Shown piece by piece: positions 1-10,484 of a DNA stretch of 64,000 nt. The DNA is from Hordeum vulgare subsp. vulgare. Lineage: Eukaryota > Streptophyta > Magnoliopsida > Poales > Poaceae. The position numbers were made by a program, and so were the translations under genes. The notes under the pieces were generated by a model, which made no database searches, was not told the origin of the DNA, and worked only from the letters and a program-made list of their open reading frames with translations. The DNA is taken from the NCBI RefSeq assembly GCF_904849725.1, contig NW_025422647.1, positions 1 through 64,000 of the forward strand. Reading direction: 5' to 3'. Position 1 is the first letter of the stretch, and the number at the start of each line of letters is the position of its first letter.

Positions 1-1164
1 AGCACTTGTGCTGATGACCATCCATCCTTGGTACATTTAATTACATGGCAATTTCTAGGATTCTGGGTTGCGCTGATGGTCTCTAATGCAAGCACTTGTG
101 CTTCTCGTGGTGATTATGGTAAAATAATTAGTGGATTTAGCCCTCAATTTAGTCCTATGAGTTTTTGTCTTTTGCCGGGTATTGTGTTGCATGCGCTGGA
201 GTGTTTCCCTTGTCGACGTGCTGGGTAATGTGTGTGCTGGTTGCAGTTGGTCCTTGGTTGATCTCCATGCCAGTGGTTGGAATGTTTTGGCTGTGTGATA
301 TGTGTGATGGTTTACCAGGCTTTGTTATAAAGAAGCCCCTTATGGCATGTCCTCTAAAACACTATAACTCTGATTCGTCTACTAGTGATGACATGGTTGT
401 TTGATTCCTAGGGTTGTTATCAAATTCTGGCATGTTCTGTCCTATGTACCCTAACAGTGCATTCCTGATATCAATCGTTCCTATGATCATGTACAGTTCA
501 TTTGGTCATTTTCACTGTTGCTTGATCATCTATTGTTGCTCGATTGTCTAAATCTTCTTGATTTGGAAAGCTAGACATGCTATTTCCTAACTGCTAGCTC
601 CATAACAGAACATGTATTTCTTTTCACTCATTCATGACTCTCATTTTAATGGGTTTTGTCAATGAAACAATGCAAGATAGGAGTGGGATCACTGAATTGT
701 TTTACATAGATTAGATGACCGGCCGATTGCTATTTTGTTGTGTGCATGTTTACTGGACACATACATTACACTTTTTTTAGCTTGCTCATTATAGACTGGA
801 CATTGGTCATGTGGAAGGACTAGCAGACGGACGGCTGCTTGCCCATCCTAGCAAACATGGTGAGCTTCCCCCCTCCTCCACATCTGCATAGCACGCACAG
901 TTTGTATGTTTTGGTTTTCTCGCGTGATTTGAGAACAAAGGCGCAAGCATGGTTCAAAGTAGACTACTCTCCTCTGCTGGTATGGTCACTCGGTTCTGAA
1001 CTTTAAATTGTATATAATCTTAAAGTGGAGTAATCCCCTGTATCAAATCTGACTTCACCATGATTTGAGTGGAATAATAAGAAGAATATGCATAGCTTCT
1101 TGTTGTTAGTTTGTTTGGCATAAAAATTAACATGCGGTGACAATTCTTTTGTTAGTTTTTTATC
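1..1164. other. Gene-poor stretch, no recognised feature
   Basis: AT-rich sequence with only short open frames that match no family I know. The 17-base motif ATGCAAGCACTTGTGCT spans the junction of units (16557-16573 in copy 2 terms) and recurs about 90 bp later (complete near 87-103 in copy 1). No promoter, RNA gene or transposon end is evident. Confidence 0.35.
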
Positions 1165-2082
1165 AAGGCGTGGGAAGTTGTGTCTCTTGATGCGACGACC
1201 ATCACAGACAAACCGCCAAGTGCTATTGGCAAATGATAGAGGGTCAATTCCTCTGCTTCATGGCGAAGTATCCCAATAGAACACCGCTCACCTTGAGGTC
1301 TCTTCAAGGTCGTTGGGACGCTATCAAGCCGGTTTGTAGCCGTTGGGCTGCTTGCTTGGAATAAGACCGCAATGCACCACCAAGTGATACCGTTGAATTG
1401 AACTATGTGAGTTCTTTCTCACGTTGTACTTTAAATGTTTGAAACATGTTTCATATGTTGAATTTTGTTTTTGTTTTTTAGGAGTAATTGTGCAAGAAAG
1501 GTACAAGGACATGGAAGCTTCCCATGGTAGGTCATTCAACCTAGAGCATTGTTCGAAATTGCATCAACATAGCCAAAACTGGGAGTTCATTGAGGAAGAA
1601 TCCCCACCGAAGAATGGCTCCCTCACCGAGACGGATGATGATGATGAAGATGATGATGGCCCAAGAAACAAGAACAAGTCGGATGGAAACAAAAAGGCGA
1701 AGGACAAGATCAAGAGGGAATCGAAGGCATCAAGCTTGCATGATAAGATAGATATCATGGTGCAATCAAATGAGGAGATGAAGCAGGAGTTGGCCGAGAA
1801 GAAAGCGCAGGAGAAGCAAGAAAGTGGCCCTTACTCAAGGAAGAAGGGTTGTGCAAGGCCGCCATTGAGGAGAGGAAAGCCCTTACCGAGGAGAACAAGG
1901 CTTTGTCCAAGCTTCTTGCAGAGGAGAACAAGATCATGACAATGAATCACAATAAAATGAACGACATCACCAAAGAATGACATGATATGGCAAGAAAAGA
2001 AATCTTGAAGAGAAGAATGATGGCTGCAAGGTGTGATGACTTCAGCGCCGGTGGGGGAATGGGTGGCGGAAATGGAGAGTGA
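1165..2082 (+). pseudogene. Decayed PIF/Harbinger ORF1 (SANT/Myb-like plus NAM-associated C-terminal region)
   Basis: Relic of the DNA-binding accessory protein encoded by PIF/Harbinger transposons, which many cereal annotations list as NAM-associated or 'GST T3-like' proteins. The first part (about 1165-1415) reads as a SANT/Myb-like domain with tryptophans in phrases such as YWQMIEGQF and GRWDAIKP. An intron with GTGAGT donor near 1408 and TTTTTAG acceptor near 1481 follows. The second part has the acidic DDDDEDDDGPRN stretch and a Lys/Glu-rich coiled-coil region ending in MARKEILKRRM. At least four lesions are visible: a frameshift near 1225, a TAA at 1362-1364, a frameshift near 1820, and a TGA near 1977 where the family has Trp. 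It is therefore not functional. A degraded right transposon end (GGGTCTGCTAG) may lie near 2504-2514. Confidence 0.75.
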
Positions 2083-2374
2083 TGATGTTGACGATGATGG
2101 TCACGGAGATGATAATGGCTTTTGCGTGAGATTCTTTTGGGGTTGTGGAGAGAAACGAGAACCAAGACGGTGGTGAAGATGGTGGTTGCTTTTGCATGAT
2201 GTTCTTTAGTGTCTTGATAAAAAAAACAATGGTTTAATTTGAGCGAAAATTGTGTTTGGTTGTTCAAATTTGCTACAAATCAATGGAATTGATGCCAAAT
2301 TGTAAGTTTGAATTCTTGCGATTTGCGGGTTGGCAAGGGCCATGGCAGAACAGAACCTGCCCATGAAACTGTAG

Positions 2375-2400
2375 AACAGAATATTCGTGAATATTCTGTT
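2375..2400. repeat. Perfect 12-bp inverted repeat with 2-nt loop
   Basis: Arms AACAGAATATTC and GAATATTCTGTT are exact reverse complements separated by GT. The pairing extends imperfectly outward (AACTGTAG against TTATAGTT). It sits downstream of the Harbinger ORF1 relic and may be part of that element's subterminal region. No function is assigned. Confidence 0.85.
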
Positions 2401-3448
2401 TTATAGTTCCACGATGCGGGTTATGTTTTGCCGCGACCCTCGCTAGTCGTAAAAAGCGATTTTTTGCAAACTGTAAACGCGCGATATAGGTCCGTAATAT
2501 AAGGGTCTGCTAGCAAACGGTAAACATCCTTCTTCTCCTTTTTCTTATCTAAAAAATTGGTGACGTTCACCTATTCGTCGCTTTTTTGTCAAACCCCCCT
2601 TCCTACGTGCATAGCGATCGCAGGGTTTTTCAAGAAAACTGTCGACGGGACAGCCTTGCCCCTCTATCAAGACCGGATTATCTTTGTCTAGTTGGAACCA
2701 TCCCTCGCATGAGCCTTCATATTGTATGGTGACGCTGCATGCAACAAGATCCTAACACGCATGGTTTTCTATCCTGGTCGACCTGTACAATACTGTATGG
2801 TACACGCACAAAACAAAAATGTAGCTTTGAAAAGGTACACTCACGATGCTCACAAACATAATTTATAAATACTCACATAAATTTCTATTGTTTTCATATT
2901 TCAATCAATGTCAAAGACATTTCGGACATGTCCAAATGTTTTAAATGTCAAAGCCATACTCTTTCGTAAATATTCACACAAAATTGTTGGGCAATTGCGG
3001 GTGGCTTCCATCGTAAAATTCCTAAAATATCTCATCAATCACAAACCATGTGTTCCACCGTGACCATCTACACCTGCAGGAGGCGTGCTTCGAGCTCCCT
3101 CTCGGTCCGCCTTCGAAAACCCAATGTATCACCAAAATCAAGGTAAAGTATTTTGGTAGATTTTTCCCGCTAAATAGGCCCTTAGGATTGTCGCAAATCA
3201 AGAATACCATTTAAAATGAAGGAAAACTTAGCCGCCTTTGTACGCCCCTAGTAGCCACCCAGCGCCAGCAGTGAGCCTGCACATTGCCAGAAATACATAG
3301 GAATCACCATGGATTTCCACCGGCCAACTGCAGAGATCCATGTGGACGCACGTTATAGGGCTGCTGCACTTGCACGTTGAGAGCGGCATGTCGCCGGTTA
3401 ACCTACATCCCAGTTGTAACTCGATCGCCAGTATTGTTGCCAACTCTG
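2401..3448. other. Intergenic stretch, no convincing gene
   Basis: Contains a possible degenerate Harbinger terminus near 2504-2514 and AT-rich sequence. A 125-aa minus-strand open frame (3605-3228) matches no domain I can recognise and overlaps the start of the diverged direct repeat, so I do not call it a gene. Confidence 0.35.
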
Positions 3449-4155
3449 TGTCAGAAAAATATGAGGGTGTTACGTGAAGAATAACACATGCATAGGAGGC
3501 ATATACCATACTCAACACAAGAGCCCATGCAAGATCACATGCATAAGAGATAGTAAGAACGATACATGGAATTCGTTCAGGTAGCAACAGTTTAGTACCT
3601 TGCACCGCAGATGTGGGATCTAAAATTCTAGATGCTCCTGGTCTGGTATGACTCTGAAGTATATAGAACTTACAAGTATAGAATAATAGTACATTTTTTA
3701 AGGCAAACTCGCGAACTTGTTACTGGCGTCAGTGTTTACAGGGGCGAACAGAAGATCTTCAACATGGCCTAACCAAGTATTACGACCAACTCCCAGAGTA
3801 AGTGAATGTTACAGCGTCATGTGTAACTGCTCCGTACTGCACCACACTGCCGGTTTAGCCCCCCCCCCCCCCCCCCCCGAGTGTAACTCTTATTGTCAAC
3901 TATGTGTGAGAAGAATATGAGGGTGTTACGTGCTGATGAATGACACAAGAGGCCTGCGTTATCGCATGCATAAGAATGATATTGTAGATGGTCCATAGGC
4001 ATATAGTACCATAATTAACACAAGAGCCCTGCATTATCACATGCATCAGAATGATACGGTACATGGAATTCGTCCAGGTGTAGCAAAAGTTTAGTACATG
4101 TAGCTAGCATCGCAGATGTGGGATCTAAAATTCTATATGCTCCTGGTCCGGACTT
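3449..4155. repeat. Old diverged direct duplication, 3' flank
   Basis: About 3449-3655 and 3904-4155 are alignable copies of one sequence. Both contain TATGAGGGTGTTACGTG, then an ACATGGAATTCGT block, then GCAGATGTGGGATCTAAAAT, with many substitutions and indels between them. The divergence shows this duplication is far older than the 16.5-kb amplification. The poly-C tract lies just upstream of the second arm. Confidence 0.75.
3859..3878 (+). repeat. Poly-C tract, 20 C
   Basis: Uninterrupted run of 20 C. The matching tract has 16, 19 and 21 C in copies 2, 3 and 4, which accounts for most of the length difference between units. Confidence 0.95.
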
Positions 4156-4254
4156 TAATTGAATAACATTTGTGATAGTTACAGAACCTTATTGTTTCAA
4201 ACTATGTGATGAGTACATATGAAACTTGGAAAATCACCGCAACAAATTCTTCAT

Positions 4255-5178
4255 GTGCCTGTGTCTCCGACGGAAAATCTTCCCCATAACAAAACGAGCT
4301 GCCACAATCACCCCAACAAATTCTAGATTGAACCTTGATCCATCAAAAATCACATGAACTGAACCATGCATTTGTTCTAGGCTAATTAGCCCCCTAACAC
4401 ATATCCTGCAGAATAATTAACCTGTTCCTCACGGTAGCTAACACTTAGAGCACTAACAATCGCATGTGAAGACCACATTTGATCATCAATTTAAAATGTT
4501 TTCCCCGAAATGTCATATAACTTATTTAAAGAACTTTACCACATAAGTGATACGTTATTTACATAATGTTTGTGATGGTTATAGTAGAACACTTGCTCGC
4601 ACACTTGAGAGGGCCACTGTGCGAGTTAATCAGAAAATATATGTAATAGAATGAAATAATACTTTTTTGTTAAGCAATGGAAAATCGTATTATTTAGATT
4701 TACAAGAAGTTTAAACAAACCTTTTTATTATCAACAGAATGAGACATGAGAAAGAACATTAAAAATAAATAAGTGTATTTGTTTGTGCCAAATGAATGGA
4801 ACATTATGTAGAAAAAGTTAATTTTTTTAAACTATACGTGGATGCTGTTAAATATTTAATTTAATTAAAGGTGCAAAATTTATTTTCCCACGTTGTTACT
4901 TGTGACTCAAATAAGCAAACCCATATGTATATAAGAAATAGAAATTACCAACGCATATGTATTGTCTGCCTGTTTCTTCAACCGAAAATCTTCACCCTAT
5001 AGCAAACTGATCGAGGAGGCGAAAAATTCTTGGTTTAACCTCGATGATCTCCATCGAAAATCACATGAAGCGAACCATGTAATTGTTCTGGGCTAATTAC
5101 TTAGCCCCCTAACACATATGCCTAGCTCCTGATTGACGTTAGCTAACACTAAGCCTAAACGACACTAACTATAATTTA
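4255..5178. repeat. Old diverged direct duplication abutting the beta-galactosidase 3' end
   Basis: About 4255-4450 resembles 4964-5178. Shared landmarks in the same order are GAAAATCTTC, an AAATCACATGAA block, GAACCATG, TTGTTCT, GGCTAATTA, TTAGCCCCCTAACACATAT and a GTTAGCTAACACT-like end. The second arm reaches into the 3' region of the beta-galactosidase gene. The first arm may be the 3' flank left by an earlier, deleted gene copy; that part is inference. Between the arms (4451-4963) is AT-rich sequence with no recognised feature. Confidence 0.75.
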
Positions 5179-5180
5179 TT
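5175..5180 (-). terminator. Candidate poly(A) signal AATAAA of beta-galactosidase copy 1
   Basis: TTTATT on the plus strand is AATAAA in the gene's sense, about 18 nt past the stop codon. That gives a short 3' UTR if used. Plant poly(A) signals are loose, so a signal further downstream is also possible. The hexamer is conserved in all four copies. Confidence 0.45.
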
Positions 5181-5198
5181 CCTTGGTTCATGTGGGGA

Positions 5199-8100
5199 TC
5201 AGCAGGTTGCCTGCACGGTGAGCACGCCGGAGTCACACCCGGACCCGGCGCGGAAGTCCTCCGTGTGCCGCACCGTGCACGACTCCTTGCCGACGCACGC
5301 TGCCGTGAACGCCGCCAGCGCCGCCTTGGACTCGCAGCCGCCCTGGTACGCGCCGCACTTGCCGCGCGTGACGCCGAGGCTGGCCACGTCCACGCTGGAG
5401 ATGGTCCTGCCATGGCTGCACGCCAGCGCCACCTCGTCGCCGACCTCGGCGGCCTCTGCGCACGCCGCCCCGACAGCGACGGTGTGGAAGCTCACCCTCG
5501 TCGGGTCGCCGCCGGCCTCCTCGAACAGCACCATCGTGTTGGGCTCGCCGGCCTTGAGGAACGACCGTGGCACATGGTAGAACCTCTGGGACGGCTCGTT
5601 GCAGCCAGTGAGGCACTTCTGCCCGTCGCCATCCGCCATGAATGTGCCGCGGTAGTCGCACCGCCGGCAGCCGTCCATGTCCGCGGCGACGTATGACGGC
5701 CAGTAGCGGCCCAGGTTGTTGCCGTTGACCCACACCACGCCCTTGCCGAGCCCCGGCAGGTCCGCCACCACGGGCTCCTCACCGGTGGGGGCCTCAAAGG
5801 TCGCCTTGTACCAGGTGAAGGGGCGGTGCACCGGGATGGTGCCGCCTCTCCATTGGCTGCGGTCCTTGGCCTTGTCGAGGTGGGTCTCCCTGTACTCGCC
5901 GGCGAGGCCGGCCTTGTAGGACCAGGAGCTGTTGGAGAGGTCGTAGGCGGTGGTGTTGGTGACGGTGTCGACGAGCTTCACCGGCCCTCCCACGATGCCG
6001 GCGGGCATCATCTCGAACAGAGCACCATAGTTCTTGAGCCCGATGGTGGCGCTGAGGAGGGAGATGTAGTTCTTGCCAGAGTGGAGCTTCACCGGTGTCT
6101 CCATTTGGAAGACGAATCCGCCATTAGGAGCGTAGTGCCTCCCTGCATGCCAATTAATCAAATCAATTAACATTAGCTTGATCAAGTTCATTAATCCATC
6201 AGTGTGCAAACCACTCAGAGTATATTGGGACGCTCACCAACAAGCTTGCCATTGACGAAAGCGTAGAGCTCATGGCCAGTCGTGTTCACGTGCAACTTGT
6301 AGTTCGATTCCCCCTTGTGCTCCAAGCTGCACATTTTGATCATCACCAGAGATTAATTTATATTTCAATCTTATGCAACAGTGTAGTTCTGTATTAAGCA
6401 TCAAGATGTTTGATTACCTTGTCCTGTACCATAGGTAGTCGCTCTGGTCGCCCGACGTCGCGATCTGCTCGAGCAGCTCGTTCTTCCTGAAGTTACCCTT
6501 CTCGTCCGTCATGAAAGGATGGAGGTTCTCGGGCATCCACGACCAAGCAAGGCCATCCGTCACGGTTTCCACCCCCGGCCTCTTCACCATCACCGACGTC
6601 TGTGTCTTGATCTTGGCGCTGTTGTACGCGACGGTCTTGCAGTCCGGCAGGATGCTCACGGACCATGCGGGCACGACATGGGTTGCGCCGTCGTCGAGGG
6701 TCACATTGACCTCCTTGTCGTCGAACTTGTTGCTGATGAAGCAGGCAGAGGAGTTGTCCAGCGTGTACTTGGTAACCTAGTGTAGATATTGATGAACCAA
6801 ATGGATCAATTTTGTTGTGAACACCATTAAAAACAGTGCTAGGATTTTTGTATTGTATGTGAATGCATGTTAGTTACCATGACGTTGGTGTTGCCCATGG
6901 TGGTGTCCTTGTAGTCCCCATGGAGTAGGATCTTCTCCATGGACTTGAGGACATTGTGGAGGTCCTTGAGGTGCCCGTATTTTGGCTGCCTGATGTTACC
7001 TGAAAACAAAAACATAAAAGGATAATGAATATGATTTGCATATTGACACTAATTATTAATTTACAAGATGCAAATAAGCTTGGGACGAATATATGAATTG
7101 AAGGAACAACAAGAGATGGTTCACGTACCGTACTCATCGAGAGGGGCATCGTAGTCATAGCTGGTTGTGATGTATGGGCCACCCGACGTGCGGCCAAAGT
7201 TGGTGCCACCATGGTACTGATCACATATAAATTGACGATCAACATGTCAAATGATGTAAAATTCAGTTCATGCCAGCCTGCTAGAGGATGGAAATTAATG
7301 TAGAAGAGAAAAGTATAGATTAGTTATAAATCAATCACCATGTAGTAGTTCTGGAGCGATCCTCGCGTCTGGAAGAACATGGCAACAGAGAAGGCGATGT
7401 CTTCGGCGGACCGGTGGAAATCAGGCTTGTCCCAGGCTTTGAACCTAATTATATATCGTGGATAAAATGTAAGAGCAATCTGAACTTCATTCAACATATA
7501 GTAGAACGTGCTAACCAATTTCGCGCATATGCATGTAGGTTCCATAAGAAAAAAAGAAGGAAAATTAATATATAAAGGTTGATCCAGGTATATATATATG
7601 TAGGGTACCAGCCAGTCCAGTTCTCAGTCCAGATCTTGGGGATGTCGGTCCTCTTGGGGAACCAGTCGTGGCAGTAGAAGCCGTTGCAGGTGTTGATCTA
7701 GTAATTAAGAAGACTTAGCATTGAGTTTTTTTTGTTTTACACTTGGGAAGAAAGAAGAATAATAATTGGTAGAGACAAAAATAGGAAAGATGAAAATGTG
7801 CATGCGCTGACCACGTTGGGTGGGACGTCTTGGTCCTGCTGGCACATGATCCACGGCACGCCTACGTTCTGCTTGTTGGCCATGGCGGCGCACCAGTGGA
7901 TGTACTCAGACGCCGACTCGTCGTTGTTGAGCTTGTCCATGACGTTCCCGTACTCGTTCTCGATCTATATATGTAAATTGTTCACATATATATATGTTAT
8001 ATTCACTGATCCACTCTTTTGTCGACGACAAGTAGCTAGGAATGCAAGCTAGATAAGTTTCACATAATTAATATTAGTTAGTTACTACGTACCTGAGAGA

Positions 8101-8807
8101 GGATGATGGGGCCTCCCTGTCCGGCGAACATCTTGGCCTCCTTGAGCTTGTCGACGATGAGGGTCGTGAAGGTCTCCATCTCTTGCTGCAAGCATCAATA
8201 ACTTGGTCGTATTTTGACCTCCAAGGAAAACCATTATATTGTTGGGAAGGATCTGCTAGCAGTGTGGGTACCTCGAAGGGGTTGTTGTGCATGCGGAACT
8301 GCATGCCGGAGATGTCGCGCAGCCATGCCGGCAGGCCGCCGTAGTTCCACTCGCCGCAGATGTAGGGGCCGATGCGGAGGATGGCGTACATGCCGGCGTC
8401 CTGGACCTCCTTGAAGAAGCGCACGATGTCGTAGCTGCCCTCGAAGTTGTACTGCCGGCGGCGAGGCTCGTGGCCGTTCCAGAAGACGTACGTCTCGATG
8501 GCGTCCAGCCCGCCCTCCTTGGCCTTCCTGATCAGATCCGGCCACATCTGCAGGCAAGCAACGATCGAGACTTACAATTCATTCATGGAAACTAAGACGA
8601 GACGATGGTGTATTCATCTGCTGCTCCGTGTGCAATGCATACCTCTGGCGTGCTCCTGGGGTAGTGGATGGAGCCGGAGATGAGGAGGCGGCGCTCGCCA
8701 TCGATGACCATCGACCGGCCGTCGTACCCGACCTCAGTGCCGCTGGCGACGGCCGCGGCCGCCGCGAGGAGGAGGAGCGCAAGTGGTTGCCACGACACGC
8801 GCTCCAT
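5199..8807 (-). CDS. Beta-galactosidase, GH35 with C-terminal galactose-binding lectin domain, copy 1
   Basis: Secreted plant beta-galactosidase (EC 3.2.1.23), expected to trim terminal beta-galactosyl residues from cell-wall polysaccharides or glycoproteins in the apoplast. Eleven exons (8807-8643, 8547-8272, 8185-8093, 7964-7812, 7697-7609, 7444-7339, 7216-7129, 6999-6878, 6776-6418, 6326-6238, 6142-5199) all join at GT-AG with matching phases to give 827 aa, a normal length for the family. Residues 1-23 form a signal peptide ([15 protein letters not shown]). The GH35 domain follows, with SGSIHYPRS at 44-52 and the signature [13 protein letters not shown] at 171-183. The acid/base should be E182 and the nucleophile E254 in WTENW. 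Jelly-roll galactose-binding regions precede a Cys-rich SUEL-type lectin domain at about 741-827. This copy has P643, where the other three have L. It looks fully functional. It resembles the rice BGAL13-type group from memory, but I assign no symbol. Confidence 0.95.
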
Positions 8808-8866
8808 GGCGAGAAGCTGCTAGCTAGGGAGAAGAAAGGATGCACGCACGCACCGCCGGCCGTGTG

Positions 8867-8986
8867 TATTTATTGGGGAAAGAAAGATATATTGGCGTGG
8901 ATTAGTAGGATAAGCAAAGAGCCACGCACGCACTCATGCGTGCAGCTAACAAACTGCGTTAGAGCCATGGATTAGTAGGATAAGCA
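8867..8986 (-). promoter_or_regulatory. Beta-galactosidase promoter: TATA-like box and duplicated TTATCC element
   Basis: In gene sense a CCAATAAATACAC stretch (AATAAATA at 8874-8867) lies about 60 bp before the ATG, a suitable place for a TATA box with a short 5' UTR. Further upstream the 19-bp sequence TGGATTAGTAGGATAAGCA (plus-strand form) occurs at 8898-8916 and again at 8968-8986. It contains GGATAAG, an I-box-like motif, whose complement TTATCC is a motif known as a sugar-repressive element in plants. Regulation by sugar is inference from the motif only. Confidence 0.5.
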
Positions 8987-9063
8987 CGCGTGTGTATATG
9001 GAAGTGCATATTCACATGGACTCTTGTTTTAAATCAGATGGTCTATTCGTTTTATCTATTCTT

Positions 9064-9550
9064 TGATTAGGAAGGGAGAGAGTCGCGATGAGAGAGCACA
9101 TGCATCTGTGAAAGTATGATTTGATCGAACTGTCTCTTTCATTGATGATCCATGAGGATTAAATACACAGGGAATTAACCGTCGCCACGAACGGATGCGT
9201 CCGCTCGTGGGGGTCGTGAAAAAACCGTCGCGTCGGTTGGCTAGCAACCCGCACGAAGCGGTTCTGTACAAGGGAGGATTATTCCCTAATTATTATAATT
9301 AGTTTAAAATAAATCCTAACACCCCCTAATCCTCGCTTGTCCTTGAGACCCATCATCTTTGAAATGTTCTCCTCCAAAACCCTGTGGAAAAAATTGAGAA
9401 GAAAACATACAATATGCCATGAAAAACTCCTTCTAAAACCCAGTGGGAAAATAAAGAGAAAATGACATATATCGTCCATGCTTGCATTGATATTGCCTCA
9501 TTAAAAACCTTTCGTGAGAAACCATGTGGAAAAACTCCCTGTGGTAGAAA
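9064..9550 (-). mobile_element. Truncated copia-type LTR retrotransposon (LTR plus PPT-adjacent internal part)
   Basis: Read on the minus strand, a purine-rich AGGGGG tract leads into TGTTAGG, the expected start of a 3' LTR. The LTR runs to CCTAATCA at 9064, about 258 bp, bounded by TG...CA and containing a TATTTAA box. The internal side (9322-9550) has the TTGCCTCATTAAAAACC and 'CCCAGTGGGAAAA' phrases typical of plant copia elements next to the polypurine tract. There is no coding region and no second LTR. It is broken by the adjacent Harbinger scrap. Confidence 0.6.
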
Positions 9551-9690
9551 TTCTGTAAGAAAGGTACAAGGACACGGAAGCTTCCTGTGGTAGGCCATTC
9601 AACCTAAAGCATTGTTTGAAATTGCATCAACATAGCCAAAAGTGAAAGTTGATTGAGAAATAATCCCAACCGAAGAGCTTCTTGCAAGCC
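9551..9690 (+). pseudogene. Fragment of Harbinger ORF1, second relic in the unit
   Basis: Homologous to 1490-1620 of the same unit, sharing the AAGAAAGGTACAAGGACA and GAAATTGCATCAACATAGCC blocks with clear divergence between the two. Only the part around the exon 2 start of the ORF1 relic is left, so it cannot encode a product. Confidence 0.7.
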
Positions 9691-10228
9691 TATGATCACT
9701 CCTAGCTTGCGTGCCCTACAAATACATCCACAAATGTGTTGATTAATTCATAATTCCTTTAATTTTGTATTGATAAGTTTCGAAAAAAATCAATTTCGTG
9801 AATTAGACTACGTACTCTGCCCATCGAAAGGCGTTGTCCAAGGCTTGGAGAGAGCCTCCAACGTATGGAGTCGGAGGGTTATCTCCAGTGGCAATCCACC
9901 ATCCCACCGGGATCCTTACTGCATTGAGCCCGTTTACCGCCATGAAGCATGGAATCAACAAAGTTGAACTAAGCACATGCTCTATAAAACCCAGATTGAG
10001 GGAGTACTACCTATGTTACTCCCACTATGGGTAGTATCAAGGAGAGGTACTTCCTCCTTCTTGGTGTATAGGTCATCTTAGGTTGTGCATCGCGGCCAAG
10101 ACGAAGAGAAAAAAAAAGAAAAAAAAATGTTAATTTTTCTAATTAATACCATTGCATGCAATGAATTGATCGCTGCTGTTGTGGACACTGTGCCTTTTAT
10201 AGGGACAAAATAATAGCAACAAAAGGAG
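9691..10228. other. Intergenic stretch with a possible MITE remnant
   Basis: No gene is recognised. The block about 10041-10112 (TACTTCCTCC, then GTGTATAGGTCATCTTAGG, then a CCAAGACGAAGAG stretch) resembles the left end of a short TIR element common in Triticeae, but no matching right end is seen. CTCCCACTATGGGTAGTA at 10018-10036 contains a short inverted repeat. Confidence 0.35.
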
Positions 10229-10367
10229 AGGTAGACATGAAGAAAAAACTTATACCAACAAAGTTGATGGTCAAATTTATAGGGACTAGTCGGGTGTCCA
10301 CCATCAGACGAGGGAGGAACACGGGACGAGGTAGACATGAAGAAAAAACTTATACCAACAAAGTTGA
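10229..10367 (+). repeat. 39-bp direct repeat with exactly 100-bp spacing
   Basis: A 39-base block beginning GAGGTAGACATGAAG and ending CAACAAAGTTGA occurs at 10229-10267 and 10329-10367 without change. The start-to-start distance is 100 bp. The intervening 61 bp are unique. This may be a partial tandem duplication. Confidence 0.85.
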
Positions 10368-10384
10368 ACGTCTTCTTAGTTTCG

Positions 10385-10484
10385 TAGTCCCTTCGTTTGG
10401 AATGGATGTATCTAGGTTTATTTTAGTTGTAGATACATTTATTTTTATTACTTTTACGACAAGTAATTCCAGACGAAGGGAGTA
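10385..10484. mobile_element. Stowaway-type MITE (Tc1/mariner, non-autonomous)
   Basis: The element is flanked by TA and has inverted ends: GTCCCTTCGTTTGGAAT at the left and ATTCCAGACGAAGGGA at the right. Its internal GGATGTATCTAGG...TAGATACAT and ACGACAAGTAATTCC phrases match, from memory, the widespread Triticeae Stowaway consensus. The left side lacks the usual ACTTGTC stretch, so it is internally shortened. It has no coding capacity and needs mariner transposase in trans. Confidence 0.85.

Noticed and set aside
3228..3605. 125-aa minus-strand frame, briefly considered as an RNase H-like fragment
   Set aside because: No catalytic DEDD pattern is visible and it overlaps a diverged repeat.
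5190..5696. Long plus-strand open frames opposite beta-galactosidase exon 11 (168 aa, 120 aa) and similar frames in other copies
   Set aside because: They are GC-rich shadows of the real exon, low-complexity in composition, and match no family.
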